A DNA stretch of 64,000 bases from Pseudocolwellia sp. AS88 (GCF_030551755.1 NZ_JAUPEC010000001.1:124001-188000); one strand, 5' to 3'. Positions 45,371-55,372 are shown, counted from the stretch's first letter. A program made the numbers and translations. Notes: generated from the letters alone by a model not told the origin.

Positions 45371-45493
45371 ATGTCTGAAGATACTAATTTCAAAGAGTCG
45401 TCTCACTTTGGTCATTTACTTACAGCAATTGTTGTTACATTAGCTATGCCATTATTACCTATGCTAATGGGCTGGTTTACAATGTTATCTTAA
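45371..45493 (+). CDS. Small single-pass membrane protein (40 aa) behind an FNR box
   Basis: The ATG at 45371 has AAGAGAG eight bases upstream. The product is 40 residues: a polar N-terminus (MSEDTNFKESSHFGHLL) and one hydrophobic helix (TAIVVTLAMPLLPMLMGWF) ending in TMLS. This is the architecture of accessory microproteins of respiratory complexes (CydX, CcoM, NapE type), but the sequence does not match any I recognise. An FNR box and a -10 box stand upstream, and a hairpin AGCCTATT (45502-45509) / AATAGGCT (45535-45542) follows the stop. An oxygen-regulated membrane microprotein is inference. Confidence 0.6.
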   Translation: MSEDTNFKESSHFGHLLTAIVVTLAMPLLPMLMGWFTMLS

Positions 45494-45723
45494 TGATTTT
45501 AAGCCTATTTTCAGCGGTTAATATAATTCTGTATAATAGGCTCAATCTTTCCTAGTATTATTTTCACACAGTTAAAAGCTACACCTTCTGTTTAATATAT
45601 AAAGCCTTATCGCCCCTAAGTATTTTTGTTTTCAACTTAATTCATATTCCCTTGCTGTATCACTGTAAAAAAGAGTCAAATTGATTTATTCTTCGGGTAA
45701 CTATTTATTACTTATTTTTGCTA

Positions 45724-46269
45724 ATGACACCACAACAAACAGAAACACTTAAACAAGCTATTCATACCGTTCCTGATTACCCAATTGAAGGGATTTTATT
45801 TAGAGATGTAACTGGCGTATTAGATGATGCCGAAGCATTTGCATTAACCATTCAGCTACTTGTTGAAAAGTATCAAGGGCAGGGGTTTACTAAAGTTGTT
45901 GGTACCGAAGCAAGAGGCTTTTTATTTGGAGCTCCTTTAGCATTAGCTCTTGGTTTAGGCTTTGTTCCTGTGAGAAAACCAGGCAAGCTTCCAAGACCTA
46001 CTTTCGCTCAGAACTATCAATTAGAATATGGTGAAGATACATTAGAAATCCACCAAGATGCATTAAATCCTGAAGATAAAGTACTGATTATCGATGATTT
46101 ATTAGCAACAGGTGGTACCATTGAAGCAACAACTAAACTTATTCGGAAGATAGGTGCTGATGCTTCTCATGCAGGGTTTGTTATTTCTTTACCTGAATTA
46201 GGCGGTGAAGAGAAGCTAGCAAGTTTAAACCTCAATGTTTATTCATTGATCCAATACGAAGGTAAATAG
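45724..46269 (+). CDS. apt: Adenine phosphoribosyltransferase
   Basis: Purine salvage: adenine plus PRPP to AMP. The 181-aa protein has the PRPP-binding motif [13 protein letters not shown] (about 120-132), the hood segment [18 protein letters not shown] and the VRKPGKLP loop. The ATG at 45724 is preferred over an in-frame TTG at 45718; neither has a good binding site. It sits eight bases upstream of dnaX, the conserved apt-dnaX order. Confidence 0.96.
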   Translation: MTPQQTETLKQAIHTVPDYPIEGILFRDVTGVLDDAEAFALTIQLLVEKYQGQGFTKVVGTEARGFLFGAPLALALGLGFVPVRKPGKLPRPTFAQNYQLEYGEDTLEIHQDALNPEDKVLIIDDLLATGGTIEATTKLIRKIGADASHAGFVISLPELGGEEKLASLNLNVYSLIQYEGK

Positions 46270-46276
46270 GCTTTTA

Positions 46277-48646
46277 ATGAGTTATCAAGTTTTAGCAAGA
46301 AAATGGCGTCCAAAAAATTTCAAAGAATTAATGGGACAAGAACATGTAGTAACGGTTCTTGTTAATGCCCTTGAGCAAGAACGTTTACATCATGCTTATC
46401 TGTTTACAGGTACTCGTGGTGTAGGTAAAACCACTATTGCTCGTATTTTTGCTAAAAGCTTGAACTGCCAGGTCGGTATTACCTCTGAACCTTGTGGAAA
46501 ATGTGATACCTGTTTAGATATTGATTTAGGTCGATTTGTTGATCTAATTGAAATAGATGCGGCGTCTAAAACGAAAGTTGATGATACCCGCGAAATTCTT
46601 GATAACGTGCAATACGCACCAACCAGTGGTCGTTATAAAGTTTACTTGATAGATGAAGTACACATGTTATCGCGAAGTAGTTTTAATGCCTTACTTAAAA
46701 CGCTAGAAGAACCACCTGAACACGTTAAATTTATCCTAGCGACAACTGATCCTCAAAAATTACCTGTAACAGTATTATCACGCTGCTTACAATTTCATTT
46801 AAAAGCTTTAACTGTTAGTCAAATAGAGCAACAACTTAATTTGATTTTAGCGGCTGAAAATGTGAAAGCCGACAAAGGCTCTGTGACTTTATTAGCGAAA
46901 GCTGCTCGCGGTAGTATGCGTGATTCATTGAGCTTAACTGATCAGTCTATCGCTCAAGGCGCTGGTGAGATAACACTATCAAACGTACAAAAAATGTTGG
47001 GTGGTGTTGACCAAAGCTGGGTATATAAAATCCTTATCAGCTTAATAAAACAAGATTCAAAGCAGTTGATGGAATTATCGTTAAATATTGCGAGTTATTC
47101 TCCAAGCTATAGTCGCTTATTAGCTGAACTTATCCAGTTGTTGCATCAAGTTGCTATGGTACAAATTGTTGATAGACATTTTGATTTACCGCCTGAACAT
47201 GAGGTTTTGCTCAAAAAGTTCGCCAAAGCAATGTCGCCAGAAGATGTGCAGTTGTATTATCAAATTGTATTAAACGGTCGTAAAGATTTACCTTACGCTT
47301 CTGATGAGCAAGCTGCTTTTGATATGGTTTTATTAAGGTTGTTAGCTTTTAAGCCTGTTATCAATGCAAGTGAATTACCAAAAGTAGACACTTCTGTCTC
47401 AAGTTCTGATGATTCAACAGCAATTGAAGATTTCGACACTAAGTCTTTAACCGACTCGATGGAAAAAGATCCAATTATTGAGAGAGAAACTCCAGCACTT
47501 CATGCTATTAAAAGTAGTTCGCAAAGTACTACTGAAGATGTGGTAGGAGAAAGTCGAGAACACCTTGAATATCAAGAAAATAACCAGAACACCATAAGCA
47601 CAGAAGAAGACATGCACTCTCAACTGTCTGCTGAAATGGAAAGTATTGAACAAGTAGCTGCGCAACATATACAGCAACAACCAATACATACAACTCCACA
47701 ACAGAATGAACAACAGATACCTGATGTAGACAATACACAACAAGCTGTAGATGTGGAAACGTCCCAGAGCCAAAGCTCAGAGGTTACTGAATTTGCTCAA
47801 CCGCAGCAATCAGTTCAAGTGGCGCGTAGCGAAAACAATGTAGAGCCAGAATACAAGCAACACTCTGAAGTTGACTTAAGTGTTTCAAATGAGCAAGTTA
47901 GTTCATCACAGGTTTATCCAGAACAGCCCCACGATGTTTCAACAAATAATTTTCAACATCAACATCCAACAGAGCAACCCATTACTCAACCGACGGTAAC
48001 TCAAGAAGAAACAGTTACGTATTCTAGTCCTATAGAGTCGGCAATAGCTACGCGTAATATGTTACGTAGCAGAAAAAAACAAATGGAACAGCAGGTAAAA
48101 AAGCCAAATGACGTCGCAGGGCGTCAAATACAAATAACTGACGCTGCAGTAAATTCAACAAAAATAGAAAAAGAACCTGAACAAGTTGTTGAGCCAATTG
48201 AAATGGTTATCGACGAGCCTTATCGTGAAGAGCTTATTGATCCGGCTAAAATCAAGTCGGCTAATCAAGTAGATAAGTGGGCAAACATGATTGATTCGAT
48301 GGCATTAAGTGCGAGGATCAGGCAAATTGCAATTCATGCGACTATTTCTGAAGAATCTACAGATAATCATTTAATTCTGTCGCTTGATCAATCTACTAAG
48401 CACCTCAAAACAGATGCGGCTGTGGAACAGTTACAACAAAGTATTTCGAATTATTTATCAAAACCTGTCACTGTAGAAATAAATTTAGTTGAAGAAACGA
48501 AAGCTGACCCATATAAAATACAAGTAGACATCAATGATAAACGCTATCAATATGCGGTAAATCTACTTAAAGAAGATGAAATCGTTAAAGGCTTACAAGA
48601 AAACTTTCAAGCCGAGTTAGATGAAAACACAATACAAGCGCTATAA
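46277..48646 (+). CDS. dnaX: DNA polymerase III subunits tau and gamma
   Basis: ATPase of the clamp loader. The 789-aa tau form has Walker A (GTRGVGKTTIARIFAKSLNC), the zinc module (CQVGITSEPCGKCDTC), Walker B DEVHML and sensor 1 ATTDPQKLP with an SRC box. Residues about 375-620 are a Gln/Glu/Ser-rich linker, much longer than usual. Residues about 640-789 are tau-specific domains IV-V, contacting DnaB and the polymerase. A -1 frameshift site at 48097-48126 would yield a gamma form of about 611 residues lacking these. The start at 46277 follows AGGCTTTTA. It is coupled to apt; ybaB follows after 84 bases. Confidence 0.97.
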   Translation: MSYQVLARKWRPKNFKELMGQEHVVTVLVNALEQERLHHAYLFTGTRGVGKTTIARIFAKSLNCQVGITSEPCGKCDTCLDIDLGRFVDLIEIDAASKTKVDDTREILDNVQYAPTSGRYKVYLIDEVHMLSRSSFNALLKTLEEPPEHVKFILATTDPQKLPVTVLSRCLQFHLKALTVSQIEQQLNLILAAENVKADKGSVTLLAKAARGSMRDSLSLTDQSIAQGAGEITLSNVQKMLGGVDQSWVYKILISLIKQDSKQLMELSLNIASYSPSYSRLLAELIQLLHQVAMVQIVDRHFDLPPEHEVLLKKFAKAMSPEDVQLYYQIVLNGRKDLPYASDEQAAFDMVLLRLLAFKPVINASELPKVDTSVSSSDDSTAIEDFDTKSLTDSMEKDPIIERETPALHAIKSSSQSTTEDVVGESREHLEYQENNQNTISTEEDMHSQLSAEMESIEQVAAQHIQQQPIHTTPQQNEQQIPDVDNTQQAVDVETSQSQSSEVTEFAQPQQSVQVARSENNVEPEYKQHSEVDLSVSNEQVSSSQVYPEQPHDVSTNNFQHQHPTEQPITQPTVTQEETVTYSSPIESAIATRNMLRSRKKQMEQQVKKPNDVAGRQIQITDAAVNSTKIEKEPEQVVEPIEMVIDEPYREELIDPAKIKSANQVDKWANMIDSMALSARIRQIAIHATISEESTDNHLILSLDQSTKHLKTDAAVEQLQQSISNYLSKPVTVEINLVEETKADPYKIQVDINDKRYQYAVNLLKEDEIVKGLQENFQAELDENTIQAL
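48097..48126 (+). promoter_or_regulatory. Programmed -1 ribosomal frameshift signal in dnaX
   Basis: Slippery heptamer A-AAA-AAG at 48097-48103 in the correct phase (codons GTA AAA AAG), a five-base spacer, then the stem-loop TGACGTC (48109-48115) GCAG GGCGTCA (48120-48126), seven pairs with one G-U. After slippage the -1 frame reads GCC AAA TGA and stops at 48109-48111. The same heptamer drives gamma synthesis in E. coli dnaX. A second slippery run, A-AAA-AAA, lies at 48073-48079 and leads to the same stop. Confidence 0.85.
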
Positions 48647-48730
48647 TTAAACTTAAGAGATATAGCGTATTACTTGAATTTTTGGTTGTTAACAATTATG
48701 GTTGGCGACAAATACTTTTGGAGATTATGA

Positions 48731-49057
48731 ATGATGAAAGGCGGTATGGGCAACTTGATGAAACAAGCCCAACAAATGCAAGCAAAAATGGCTAAAGCTC
48801 AAGAAGAATTAGCTCAAATGGAAGTAACAGGTGAGTCTGGCGCAGGTATGGTTAAAGTAACCATGACGGGTAGCCATAACATTCGTCGTGTTGAAATTGA
48901 CGATAGTTTAATGGACGACGATAAAGAAATGCTTGAAGATTTAATTGCAGCTTCATTCAACGATGCTGTGCGTCGCGTAGAAGAACAAAACAAAGAAAAA
49001 ATGGGTTCATTAACTGGTGGTATGCAATTACCTCCAGGGATGAAAATGCCGTTTTAG
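48731..49057 (+). CDS. ybaB: Nucleoid-associated protein YbaB/EbfC
   Basis: A 108-aa dimeric DNA-binding protein. It shows the family pattern: [24 protein letters not shown] helix, [17 protein letters not shown] hairpin, [31 protein letters not shown] and the Met/Gly/Pro-rich end ([13 protein letters not shown]). The start at 48731 (ATGATG) has GGAG seven bases upstream. It follows dnaX as in most gammaproteobacteria, but recR, usually next, is absent: a terminator comes directly after. Confidence 0.96.
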   Translation: MMKGGMGNLMKQAQQMQAKMAKAQEELAQMEVTGESGAGMVKVTMTGSHNIRRVEIDDSLMDDDKEMLEDLIAASFNDAVRRVEEQNKEKMGSLTGGMQLPPGMKMPF

Positions 49058-49077
49058 TTTACACTTTTCATACTTTT

Positions 49078-49106
49078 AAAAGCCGACATACAGTCGGCTT
49101 TTTTAT
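49078..49106 (+). terminator. Terminator after ybaB
   Basis: Stem AAAAGCCGAC (49078-49087) / GTCGGCTTTT (49093-49102) with a five-base loop and a continuing T-run. Confidence 0.92.
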
Positions 49107-49269
49107 TAATAGCTCTAGTTATCTAGTCAAATTCATATCACTTTCTTAACTCCACTTCTATTGTGAGCGACAATCGTTTGATTTTAACTATTATCCTTAA
49201 ATTTTATAGCTTTGGAAATAGCTGAATAAATAAATAGCGTCTATAATAGAGGGATGATCCATTTTCAAG

Positions 49270-50280
49270 TTGCTTGCTTTGCATAGAATACTTTCTTTAT
49301 TTATATTTTCTTTCACAATCATCATTATTATTGGTGTTTTTGTGTATTTAAAGCCTTTGTCTTCTGAAGAAAAGGAAATATATTCAGTATCTATAGCTGT
49401 ATCTAAATCACCTTTATCTACACCTTTTTATATCGCAAAATCTATTAACGCTTTTGAAAACACATGTGTGAGAGTTGAATATGATGAGGTTATTGGAGGT
49501 TTAGTCGCTTTTGATAAGGTTATGAATGAAGAAGCTGAATTTGGCACGAGTTCAGACTCTGTTATTGCCTTTAAGAGTTTAGCTAAAGAGAGCTTTGTTA
49601 CTCATGCGATGTTTGTACAATCAGATAATGACGTAAAGCTATTAACTCATCACGATGACAACCTAAAATCAGTACCCGAACTTAAAGGAAAAAAAATTGG
49701 TGTTACTAAAGGTAGTGCTAGTGAATATTTCTTAAGTACTTTATTAGCGATAGAAGGCCTAAGTATTGATGATGTTGAACTTTATGATTATAAACCAGCT
49801 GAGCTTATCAATGGTTTAACTAACCATGAAGTTGATGCAATCGTACCTTGGGAGCCCTTTGCTTTTAATGCTGTTAATCAATTAAAAGATAAAGTTGATG
49901 TTCAAGAAACTAAAAATGTAAATACATTGACCTTTAATTTGATTTCAAAAAAAGCAGATGATTTATTGGTAGAAAAGGCTACTTGTATCATTCAAGGGCT
50001 AAATGTTGCCATTGCTTATATTGCATCAAACCCTGAAAAGTCCAAAAAAATTGTTATTGATGAACTTAATTTAGACCCATCATTTATTGATTGGGTCTGG
50101 GAAGACTATATTTTTAAACTTGGATTAAATCAATCATTAATATTCAACATTAAGTCTCAGGCATCATGGGCTATTGATATGAAAATGAGTGAGCATAATG
50201 AAATGCCAAATATTAATGATTTTCTTGATAGTAGAGCTATGGTTCAAGTTGATCCTGGTGCTGTAAATATTCCGCTATGA
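49270..50280 (+). CDS. Orphan ABC-type periplasmic substrate-binding protein (NMT1/SsuA-like)
   Basis: A 336-aa protein with an N-terminal hydrophobic anchor (about 8-27, no lipobox) and a type 2 periplasmic-binding fold: SVSIAVSKSPLSTPFYIAKSINAFEN, LKGKKIGVTKGSASEYFLSTLLAIEGL and EVDAIVPWEPFAFNAVNQL. These segments match the SsuA/TauA/NMT1 group that binds sulfonates, nitrate or pyrimidine-like ligands. No ABC permease or ATPase gene is nearby. A diguanylate cyclase gene starts 13 bases downstream, so a sensory rather than transport role is inferred. The TTG at 49270 is the best available start, but it lacks a binding site; a TTG at 49279 is the alternative. A TATAAT at 49242-49247 may be the promoter. 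Confidence 0.85.
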   Translation: MLALHRILSLFIFSFTIIIIIGVFVYLKPLSSEEKEIYSVSIAVSKSPLSTPFYIAKSINAFENTCVRVEYDEVIGGLVAFDKVMNEEAEFGTSSDSVIAFKSLAKESFVTHAMFVQSDNDVKLLTHHDDNLKSVPELKGKKIGVTKGSASEYFLSTLLAIEGLSIDDVELYDYKPAELINGLTNHEVDAIVPWEPFAFNAVNQLKDKVDVQETKNVNTLTFNLISKKADDLLVEKATCIIQGLNVAIAYIASNPEKSKKIVIDELNLDPSFIDWVWEDYIFKLGLNQSLIFNIKSQASWAIDMKMSEHNEMPNINDFLDSRAMVQVDPGAVNIPL

Positions 50281-50293
50281 GAAGGTTAGAAAT

Positions 50294-51574
50294 ATGAAAG
50301 TAAGCCTTACACAACGGATCTACTTCTTTATATTTACCTGTTGCATATTATTTATTGTAATAGTTGGGAGTATTTTATGGTCATCTCAAAAAGTTGAACT
50401 CGCTTTTAGTCGTGAAAATTACACACAAGAAGTTGCTAACTATGCAAACATTTTAAAGCAACTTATTATTACAGATAATATATATGCGAGTGATTATGAT
50501 GGAAGTAACTGGCTTAAATTACAAAGTAAATTAATGAATTTACTTCAATCGGCTCCAGCATTAACACCGCAACAACAAATAATTCAAAATAGTATTAATA
50601 GCCAAAGTCAAAGTGCTAAACAATTATTTAATAAGATTAATGAAAATAAATTAAAAGATGCCAATGAATCGATAAAAAAACACTTAAAAACTAGGTTAAT
50701 GACTCAATTAGAAGTGATAAGAGCTGATTCTGTTCAGCTTTCTAATATTGTTCAAAAAGATATTTATAACGTAATTAAGCAGCAAGCATTATTTATTTTC
50801 ATTATTCTTGCAGTGAGTATTTTGATTTTATTATACGGTTCAGCTAGATTAACTAGAGTATTTAAAATATCTCTAAATGAAGTAAAAAGTGCTTTTGAAA
50901 ATAATCATAGTGGTAACTTCCAGAAAATAGAACTTTCAAATCACTCAGATGAATTCGCTAGTATTGTTACCGCTTTTAACTTAATGAATTACAAGTTGAG
51001 TGAAACCATGGTTTCACTCGCTATGATGAAAAATATTGTTGAAGACCGAACTCGTGTTTTAGAGCAGTTATCTAATACTGATCCTCTTACTAAAGTAGCA
51101 AACCGCCGAGCCCTTTTTGAAAGAGGGGATTTAGAGTTATCTCGTGCAGATCGAATTCATAATAACTTGTCACTTATTTTAATTGATTGTGATTACTTTA
51201 AAAATGTTAATGACGAGTACGGACATCAAGTAGGCGATGAGGTATTAAAACATATTTGTAAAATATGTAATCAAGAAATACGCTCTATCGATTTTTTAGG
51301 TCGCTACGGCGGTGAAGAATTTATTATTATTCTACCTAATTGTAATATTGATGGTGGAATAGAAATTGCTAAACGTATCCAGAATTCTTTAATGGATAAT
51401 TGTCTAATATTTGAGGGTGAACCATTGAAAGTGACGTTAAGTATGGGGATTTCAATGTTAACGGATGAAAGTGAAACTTTTGAACAACTTATTAATAAAG
51501 CAGATAAAGCTATGTACGTAGCTAAAGAGAATGGTCGTAATAGAATTGAGGTTAGCTTGAAAAATCTAACCTGA
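50294..51574 (+). CDS. Membrane diguanylate cyclase (GGDEF)
   Basis: A 426-aa protein. TM1 (about 8-29) and TM2 (about 166-184) flank a periplasmic helical domain of about 135 residues. A HAMP-like linker (about 186-245) leads to a GGDEF domain (about 260-420) with NTDPLTKVANRRALFE and active loop GRYGGEEFIIIL. An inhibitory I-site RxxD (RSID) lies five residues before the active loop, so product feedback is likely. No EAL domain is present. The gene is coupled to the upstream binding-protein gene (13-base gap, AGAAGG before the ATG), suggesting that ligand-loaded binding protein controls cyclic-di-GMP synthesis. Confidence 0.94.
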   Translation: MKVSLTQRIYFFIFTCCILFIVIVGSILWSSQKVELAFSRENYTQEVANYANILKQLIITDNIYASDYDGSNWLKLQSKLMNLLQSAPALTPQQQIIQNSINSQSQSAKQLFNKINENKLKDANESIKKHLKTRLMTQLEVIRADSVQLSNIVQKDIYNVIKQQALFIFIILAVSILILLYGSARLTRVFKISLNEVKSAFENNHSGNFQKIELSNHSDEFASIVTAFNLMNYKLSETMVSLAMMKNIVEDRTRVLEQLSNTDPLTKVANRRALFERGDLELSRADRIHNNLSLILIDCDYFKNVNDEYGHQVGDEVLKHICKICNQEIRSIDFLGRYGGEEFIIILPNCNIDGGIEIAKRIQNSLMDNCLIFEGEPLKVTLSMGISMLTDESETFEQLINKADKAMYVAKENGRNRIEVSLKNLT

Positions 51575-52198
51575 GTTCACACTATCTAATACTATTTTAT
51601 TATTACATTAATTTTTGCATTCGTTGGGCTTCTTATACAACGTATCGTGTATGAATATTTACCCTTCAATTTACCTCATTTATATTACTAAAAAATTATT
51701 TATTAACCTGAAGTTAAAATACTTGTGTATTGATTTGAAGCTTACAAAATCAGGTAAAACTCTTTAAAGTCGATTTGGAATTACCGTTCATAAAGTTTTT
51801 ATTTATATTATCTATAAGTCATAAATTATCCCAAAAACTTTATGAAGCTAGGTTTCTTTAAAAGATGATGTACAAATGAATTTACAGGGTGGTGTTCGGC
51901 TTTATAGCTGGTCGTCTTTATAATCAAGTAATAATCTATGCACACTTTAATTAAGGATACTTTGTTACTTTAGCACGATGATATAAATTTTCTTGTAATA
52001 AATGCGCTATTAACGTGCAGTTCCCCTCGTTTATTTTACGAACTAAAGTAGTAAAACCTTCAAACTAGAGCATTGATTGAATAAGCTATTAGTCATTTCA
52101 ATCAATTAGAGATGTTTAAACGGGTTAATACTAGATAATAGTTACCTTATAGTTATTTATATCGAAGTATATTACTTTAACTGTCAAACATCAGGTAT
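51575..52198. other. Intergenic region between diguanylate cyclase and rne, about 620 bp
   Basis: No protein or known RNA recognised. It carries a perfect 14-bp inverted repeat, TTCATAAAGTTTTT (51787-51800) / AAAAACTTTATGAA (51833-51846). The remainder is AT-rich without convincing open frames. Confidence 0.5.
51787..51846. repeat. Perfect 14-bp inverted repeat with 32-base loop
   Basis: Arms TTCATAAAGTTTTT (51787-51800) and AAAAACTTTATGAA (51833-51846), in a non-coding spacer. Could be a hairpin RNA end or a remnant of a small element. Confidence 0.6.
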
Positions 52199-52228
52199 AA
52201 AAAAACCAGCGATTAAGCTGGTTTTTTA
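52199..52228 (-). terminator. Terminator of rne
   Basis: Stem AAAAACCAGC (52201-52210) / GCTGGTTTTT (52217-52226), symmetrical with T-runs on both strands, 45 bases after the rne stop. Confidence 0.9.
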
Positions 52229-52270
52229 ATTAACAATAGAATCTAAAAGCTATTGTTATATATCAAAGTA

Positions 52271-55200
52271 TTACTGAGGTTTAGTTGGGCCTGCAGAACT
52301 CTTGTTAATAACACTAGATACCATTGCTGAACGGCCAGAAGCTACATGCTTAGGTCTTTCTTCATTAGTTAATGCTGCTGTTGGAATATTACCAACAATC
52401 GCTGTAGCAACAGGTTTGGTCATAGGTGATGATGCTTTACCTTGCTTAACACTAGCAGCTGCTTTTGTACCTTTTGGCATTTTAGCTTTTCTTACTGCCT
52501 TAGGTTTTACTGGAGCTTCAACTTTCTCTGGGGTTGCAATTTCAGTTTGTGTATCAGCTTTTACAGAAGCAGCATTTTCTACTTCTTCAGTCACAACTTC
52601 AGTTGTTTGAGTGTCAGTAACTTCCTCTCCTTTCGCAACTTCAACAGGTTCTGGTTTACTTTCAACTACAGGAGCTGTTTTAACTTCTGTTTCGGCTTGA
52701 ATTGCTGGTTCAGCTTTAACTTCTACTTCTTCAGCAGGTTTGCTTTCAACATTTACAGCTTCTACTTTAGCTTCATTAACTGCTGTTGCTTCAGTCATTA
52801 CAGTTTCAACAACTGGTTCAACTTCAACTTTAGTTTCATCAACCGTTACAACAGGAGCTTCAGATTTAGGACTTGCAACTGCCTTTTCTTCAGCTACAAC
52901 AGCCTCAACAACTGGTTCAACTGGAGCTTTAACAACTTCAGGAGCTTTTACCGTATCTGTTGATTCAGCTTTAACTTCTTTTGGTGCTGGGCTAGGTTGC
53001 TCTGCAACTACATTATTATTTGTTGCAACTTTTTCTTTAACAGGAGTTGTTTGTACTGTTACTGAAGGAGTTTGTGGAGTTTCATCAAATGGCAAGTTCT
53101 GTTGAACTTCAGATGATGGTTCCGCTGTAACGTCACCTTCTTTTACTTCAGTCTCATTATTTGGACGTCGTTTACGTTGACCATGAGTACGTAAGTGTCT
53201 AGGAGTACGTCTGTTTCTTGGACGTTCTTCGGCATTACCTTTTTCAGCATTTGCTACCGTTGCATTCTCATCTACCGATGCAGTTGTAGCAGTAGTATCT
53301 AAAACAACATTTTCAGCAGCTGGAGTCGCTTGTGGTTTTGCTACCTCATTTGCTTTTGTAGTTTCAGTAGCTTTAGGTGCATTTCGTTGGTCGTTAACTC
53401 TCACTTTTTTGCGATTGTTACGACGTTGTCTGCGTTCAGCTACTTTCTCTTCTTTAGGCTTGTTGTCTTTATTATGATTAGGCTTACGAGCTGGTTTAGC
53501 TGTTTTAACGTCTTTAGATTCAACTTCCGTTTTAGGAGTATTGGTTCTTTTATCGTTACGCTTATCATTTCTAGGATTACGTTTGTTTGCGTTGCGCGAC
53601 TTTTGAGGGCGACGGTTTTCAGGTTTTGGTGCTGGAGCCTTAACAGGTTCTTGAACCTCTTCACTAACAAATAATCCTTTTAACCAAGCAAAGAATCCGC
53701 CACTTGATTTAGTTGTAGGCTTTTGTTCTACAATTGTTGCAGGTGCTTTTGCTTGTACAGGAGCATTTTGCTTCGGCGATGTCATTCCTTGAAGAGCTGG
53801 CTCATCACGTTTAGCTGCATCAGCATTAAACTTAGGCATAACAGCTTCTTCAACTACCGCTTGCTTAATTGGTAATTCGTAGCTTGCTTCTGTAATTGTT
53901 TCATCTTCTTTTATTCTAACAACTTCATATTGAGGTGTATCCATATGAGGGTTAGGAATAATCAAAACGTGAACACTGTGATGCTTTTCAATATGCATTA
54001 CAGAGCGACGTTTTTCATTTAGTAGGTAAGTAGCAACAGGAACCGGAACATGTGCTTGTACATGTAAAGTGTTATCTTTAATCGCTTCTTCTTCCATTAA
54101 ACGTAAAATAGAAAGAGCTAAAGATTCAACACCACGTACATGACCAGTACCATTACAACGCGGACATACACCTTGGCTTGTTTCGCCAATTGATGGACGT
54201 AAACGCTGACGAGACATTTCAAGTAAACCAAAGCGAGAAATACGACCTAATTGAATACGAGCTCTGTCAGGTCTTACTGCATCGCGCATTCTATTTTCAA
54301 CTTCACGTTGATGGCGCACAGGTGTCATATCGATGAAATCGATAACAACAAGTCCACCTAAGTCACGAAGCCTTAATTGACGAGCAATTTCTTCTGCTGC
54401 TTCTAAGTTTGTATTGAAAGCTGTTTCTTCAATATCTCCACCTTTTGTAGCTCTAGCAGAGTTGATATCAATTGAAGTCATTGCTTCTGTAGGATCTATA
54501 ACAATTGAACCACCAGACGGTAAACGTACTTCACGTTGGAAAGCTGATTCTATTTGAGATTCTATTTGGTAATGAGTAAATAATGGTACATCGTTAGTGT
54601 AAAGTTTAACTTTGCTTGTGAAGTCAGGACGAACAACTTCAATATGCTTTTTAACACTTTCGTAAGTTTTAGGGCGATCTATTAATATTTCACCAATATC
54701 TCTTCTTAAATAGTCTCTGATCGCTCTTTTAATAACGTCAGTTTCTTGATGAATTAAGAAAGGAGCAGGACGGTTTGCTGAGGCATCTTCAATCGCTTTC
54801 CAGTGATGAAGAAGAACACTTAAATCCCATTCTAGTTCATCATAAGCTTTGCCAACACCAGCGGTACGAACAATAAGCCCCATACCTTTAGGAAGATTAA
54901 GCTTGCTTAGCGATGTTTTTAAATCAGTTCTTTCTTCGCCTTCGATTCTGCGAGATATACCACCAGCTCGAGGATTATTAGGCATTAATACTAAGTAACT
55001 ACCCGCTAAACTGATAAAAGTAGTAAGGGCTGCGCCTTTTTGGCCGCGCTCTTCTTTATCAATTTGAACAATAACTTCTTGTCCTTCGTGGAGTACTTCT
55101 TTGATGTTTGGTCTGCCTTGGAAAGAATAACCTTTTGGAAAGTATTCACGGGCAATTTCTTTCATTGGAAGGAAACCGTGGCGGTCAGCGCCGTAGTCAA

Positions 55201-55372
55201 CGAAAGCAGCTTCTAAAGATGGCTCAATACGAGTGATCTTAGCTTTGTAGATATTTGATTTTTTTTGTTCATGACCAGGACTTTCTATATCTAAATCATA
55301 TAGTTGTTGACCATCAACAAGTGCTACGCGCAATTCTTCAGATTGGGTAGCGTTAATTAACATACGTTTCAT
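52271..55372 (-). CDS. rne: Ribonuclease E
   Basis: Main mRNA-decay and RNA-processing endonuclease and degradosome scaffold. The 1033-aa protein has an N-terminal catalytic half (1 to about 510): [28 protein letters not shown]1 domain (about 38-125, [20 protein letters not shown]), DNase I-like segment with the magnesium Asp residues ([16 protein letters not shown]) and the Zn-link CPRCNGTGH. The C-terminal half is disordered: an amphipathic membrane-anchor-like [14 protein letters not shown] segment (about 557-570), Arg/Lys/Asn-rich RNA-binding regions and a Val/Glu/Pro/Ala-rich acidic tail. The SD AAAAGAG lies in a small hairpin before the ATG. It is divergent from rluC, the conserved arrangement. 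Confidence 0.97.
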   Translation of the reverse strand: MKRMLINATQSEELRVALVDGQQLYDLDIESPGHEQKKSNIYKAKITRIEPSLEAAFVDYGADRHGFLPMKEIAREYFPKGYSFQGRPNIKEVLHEGQEVIVQIDKEERGQKGAALTTFISLAGSYLVLMPNNPRAGGISRRIEGEERTDLKTSLSKLNLPKGMGLIVRTAGVGKAYDELEWDLSVLLHHWKAIEDASANRPAPFLIHQETDVIKRAIRDYLRRDIGEILIDRPKTYESVKKHIEVVRPDFTSKVKLYTNDVPLFTHYQIESQIESAFQREVRLPSGGSIVIDPTEAMTSIDINSARATKGGDIEETAFNTNLEAAEEIARQLRLRDLGGLVVIDFIDMTPVRHQREVENRMRDAVRPDRARIQLGRISRFGLLEMSRQRLRPSIGETSQGVCPRCNGTGHVRGVESLALSILRLMEEEAIKDNTLHVQAHVPVPVATYLLNEKRRSVMHIEKHHSVHVLIIPNPHMDTPQYEVVRIKEDETITEASYELPIKQAVVEEAVMPKFNADAAKRDEPALQGMTSPKQNAPVQAKAPATIVEQKPTTKSSGGFFAWLKGLFVSEEVQEPVKAPAPKPENRRPQKSRNANKRNPRNDKRNDKRTNTPKTEVESKDVKTAKPARKPNHNKDNKPKEEKVAERRQRRNNRKKVRVNDQRNAPKATETTKANEVAKPQATPAAENVVLDTTATTASVDENATVANAEKGNAEERPRNRRTPRHLRTHGQRKRRPNNETEVKEGDVTAEPSSEVQQNLPFDETPQTPSVTVQTTPVKEKVATNNNVVAEQPSPAPKEVKAESTDTVKAPEVVKAPVEPVVEAVVAEEKAVASPKSEAPVVTVDETKVEVEPVVETVMTEATAVNEAKVEAVNVESKPAEEVEVKAEPAIQAETEVKTAPVVESKPEPVEVAKGEEVTDTQTTEVVTEEVENAASVKADTQTEIATPEKVEAPVKPKAVRKAKMPKGTKAAASVKQGKASSPMTKPVATAIVGNIPTAALTNEERPKHVASGRSAMVSSVINKSSAGPTKPQ

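Noticed and set aside
47447-47773. Two overlapping minus-strand frames opposite the dnaX linker
   Set aside because: They arise from the Gln/Glu-rich codons of dnaX and encode improbable hydrophobic strings.
52302-53674. Several 60-170 codon frames on the plus strand opposite the rne C-terminal half
   Set aside because: They are complements of the Val/Glu/Pro/Ala repeats of rne and carry Ser/Phe/Thr low-complexity products without binding sites.
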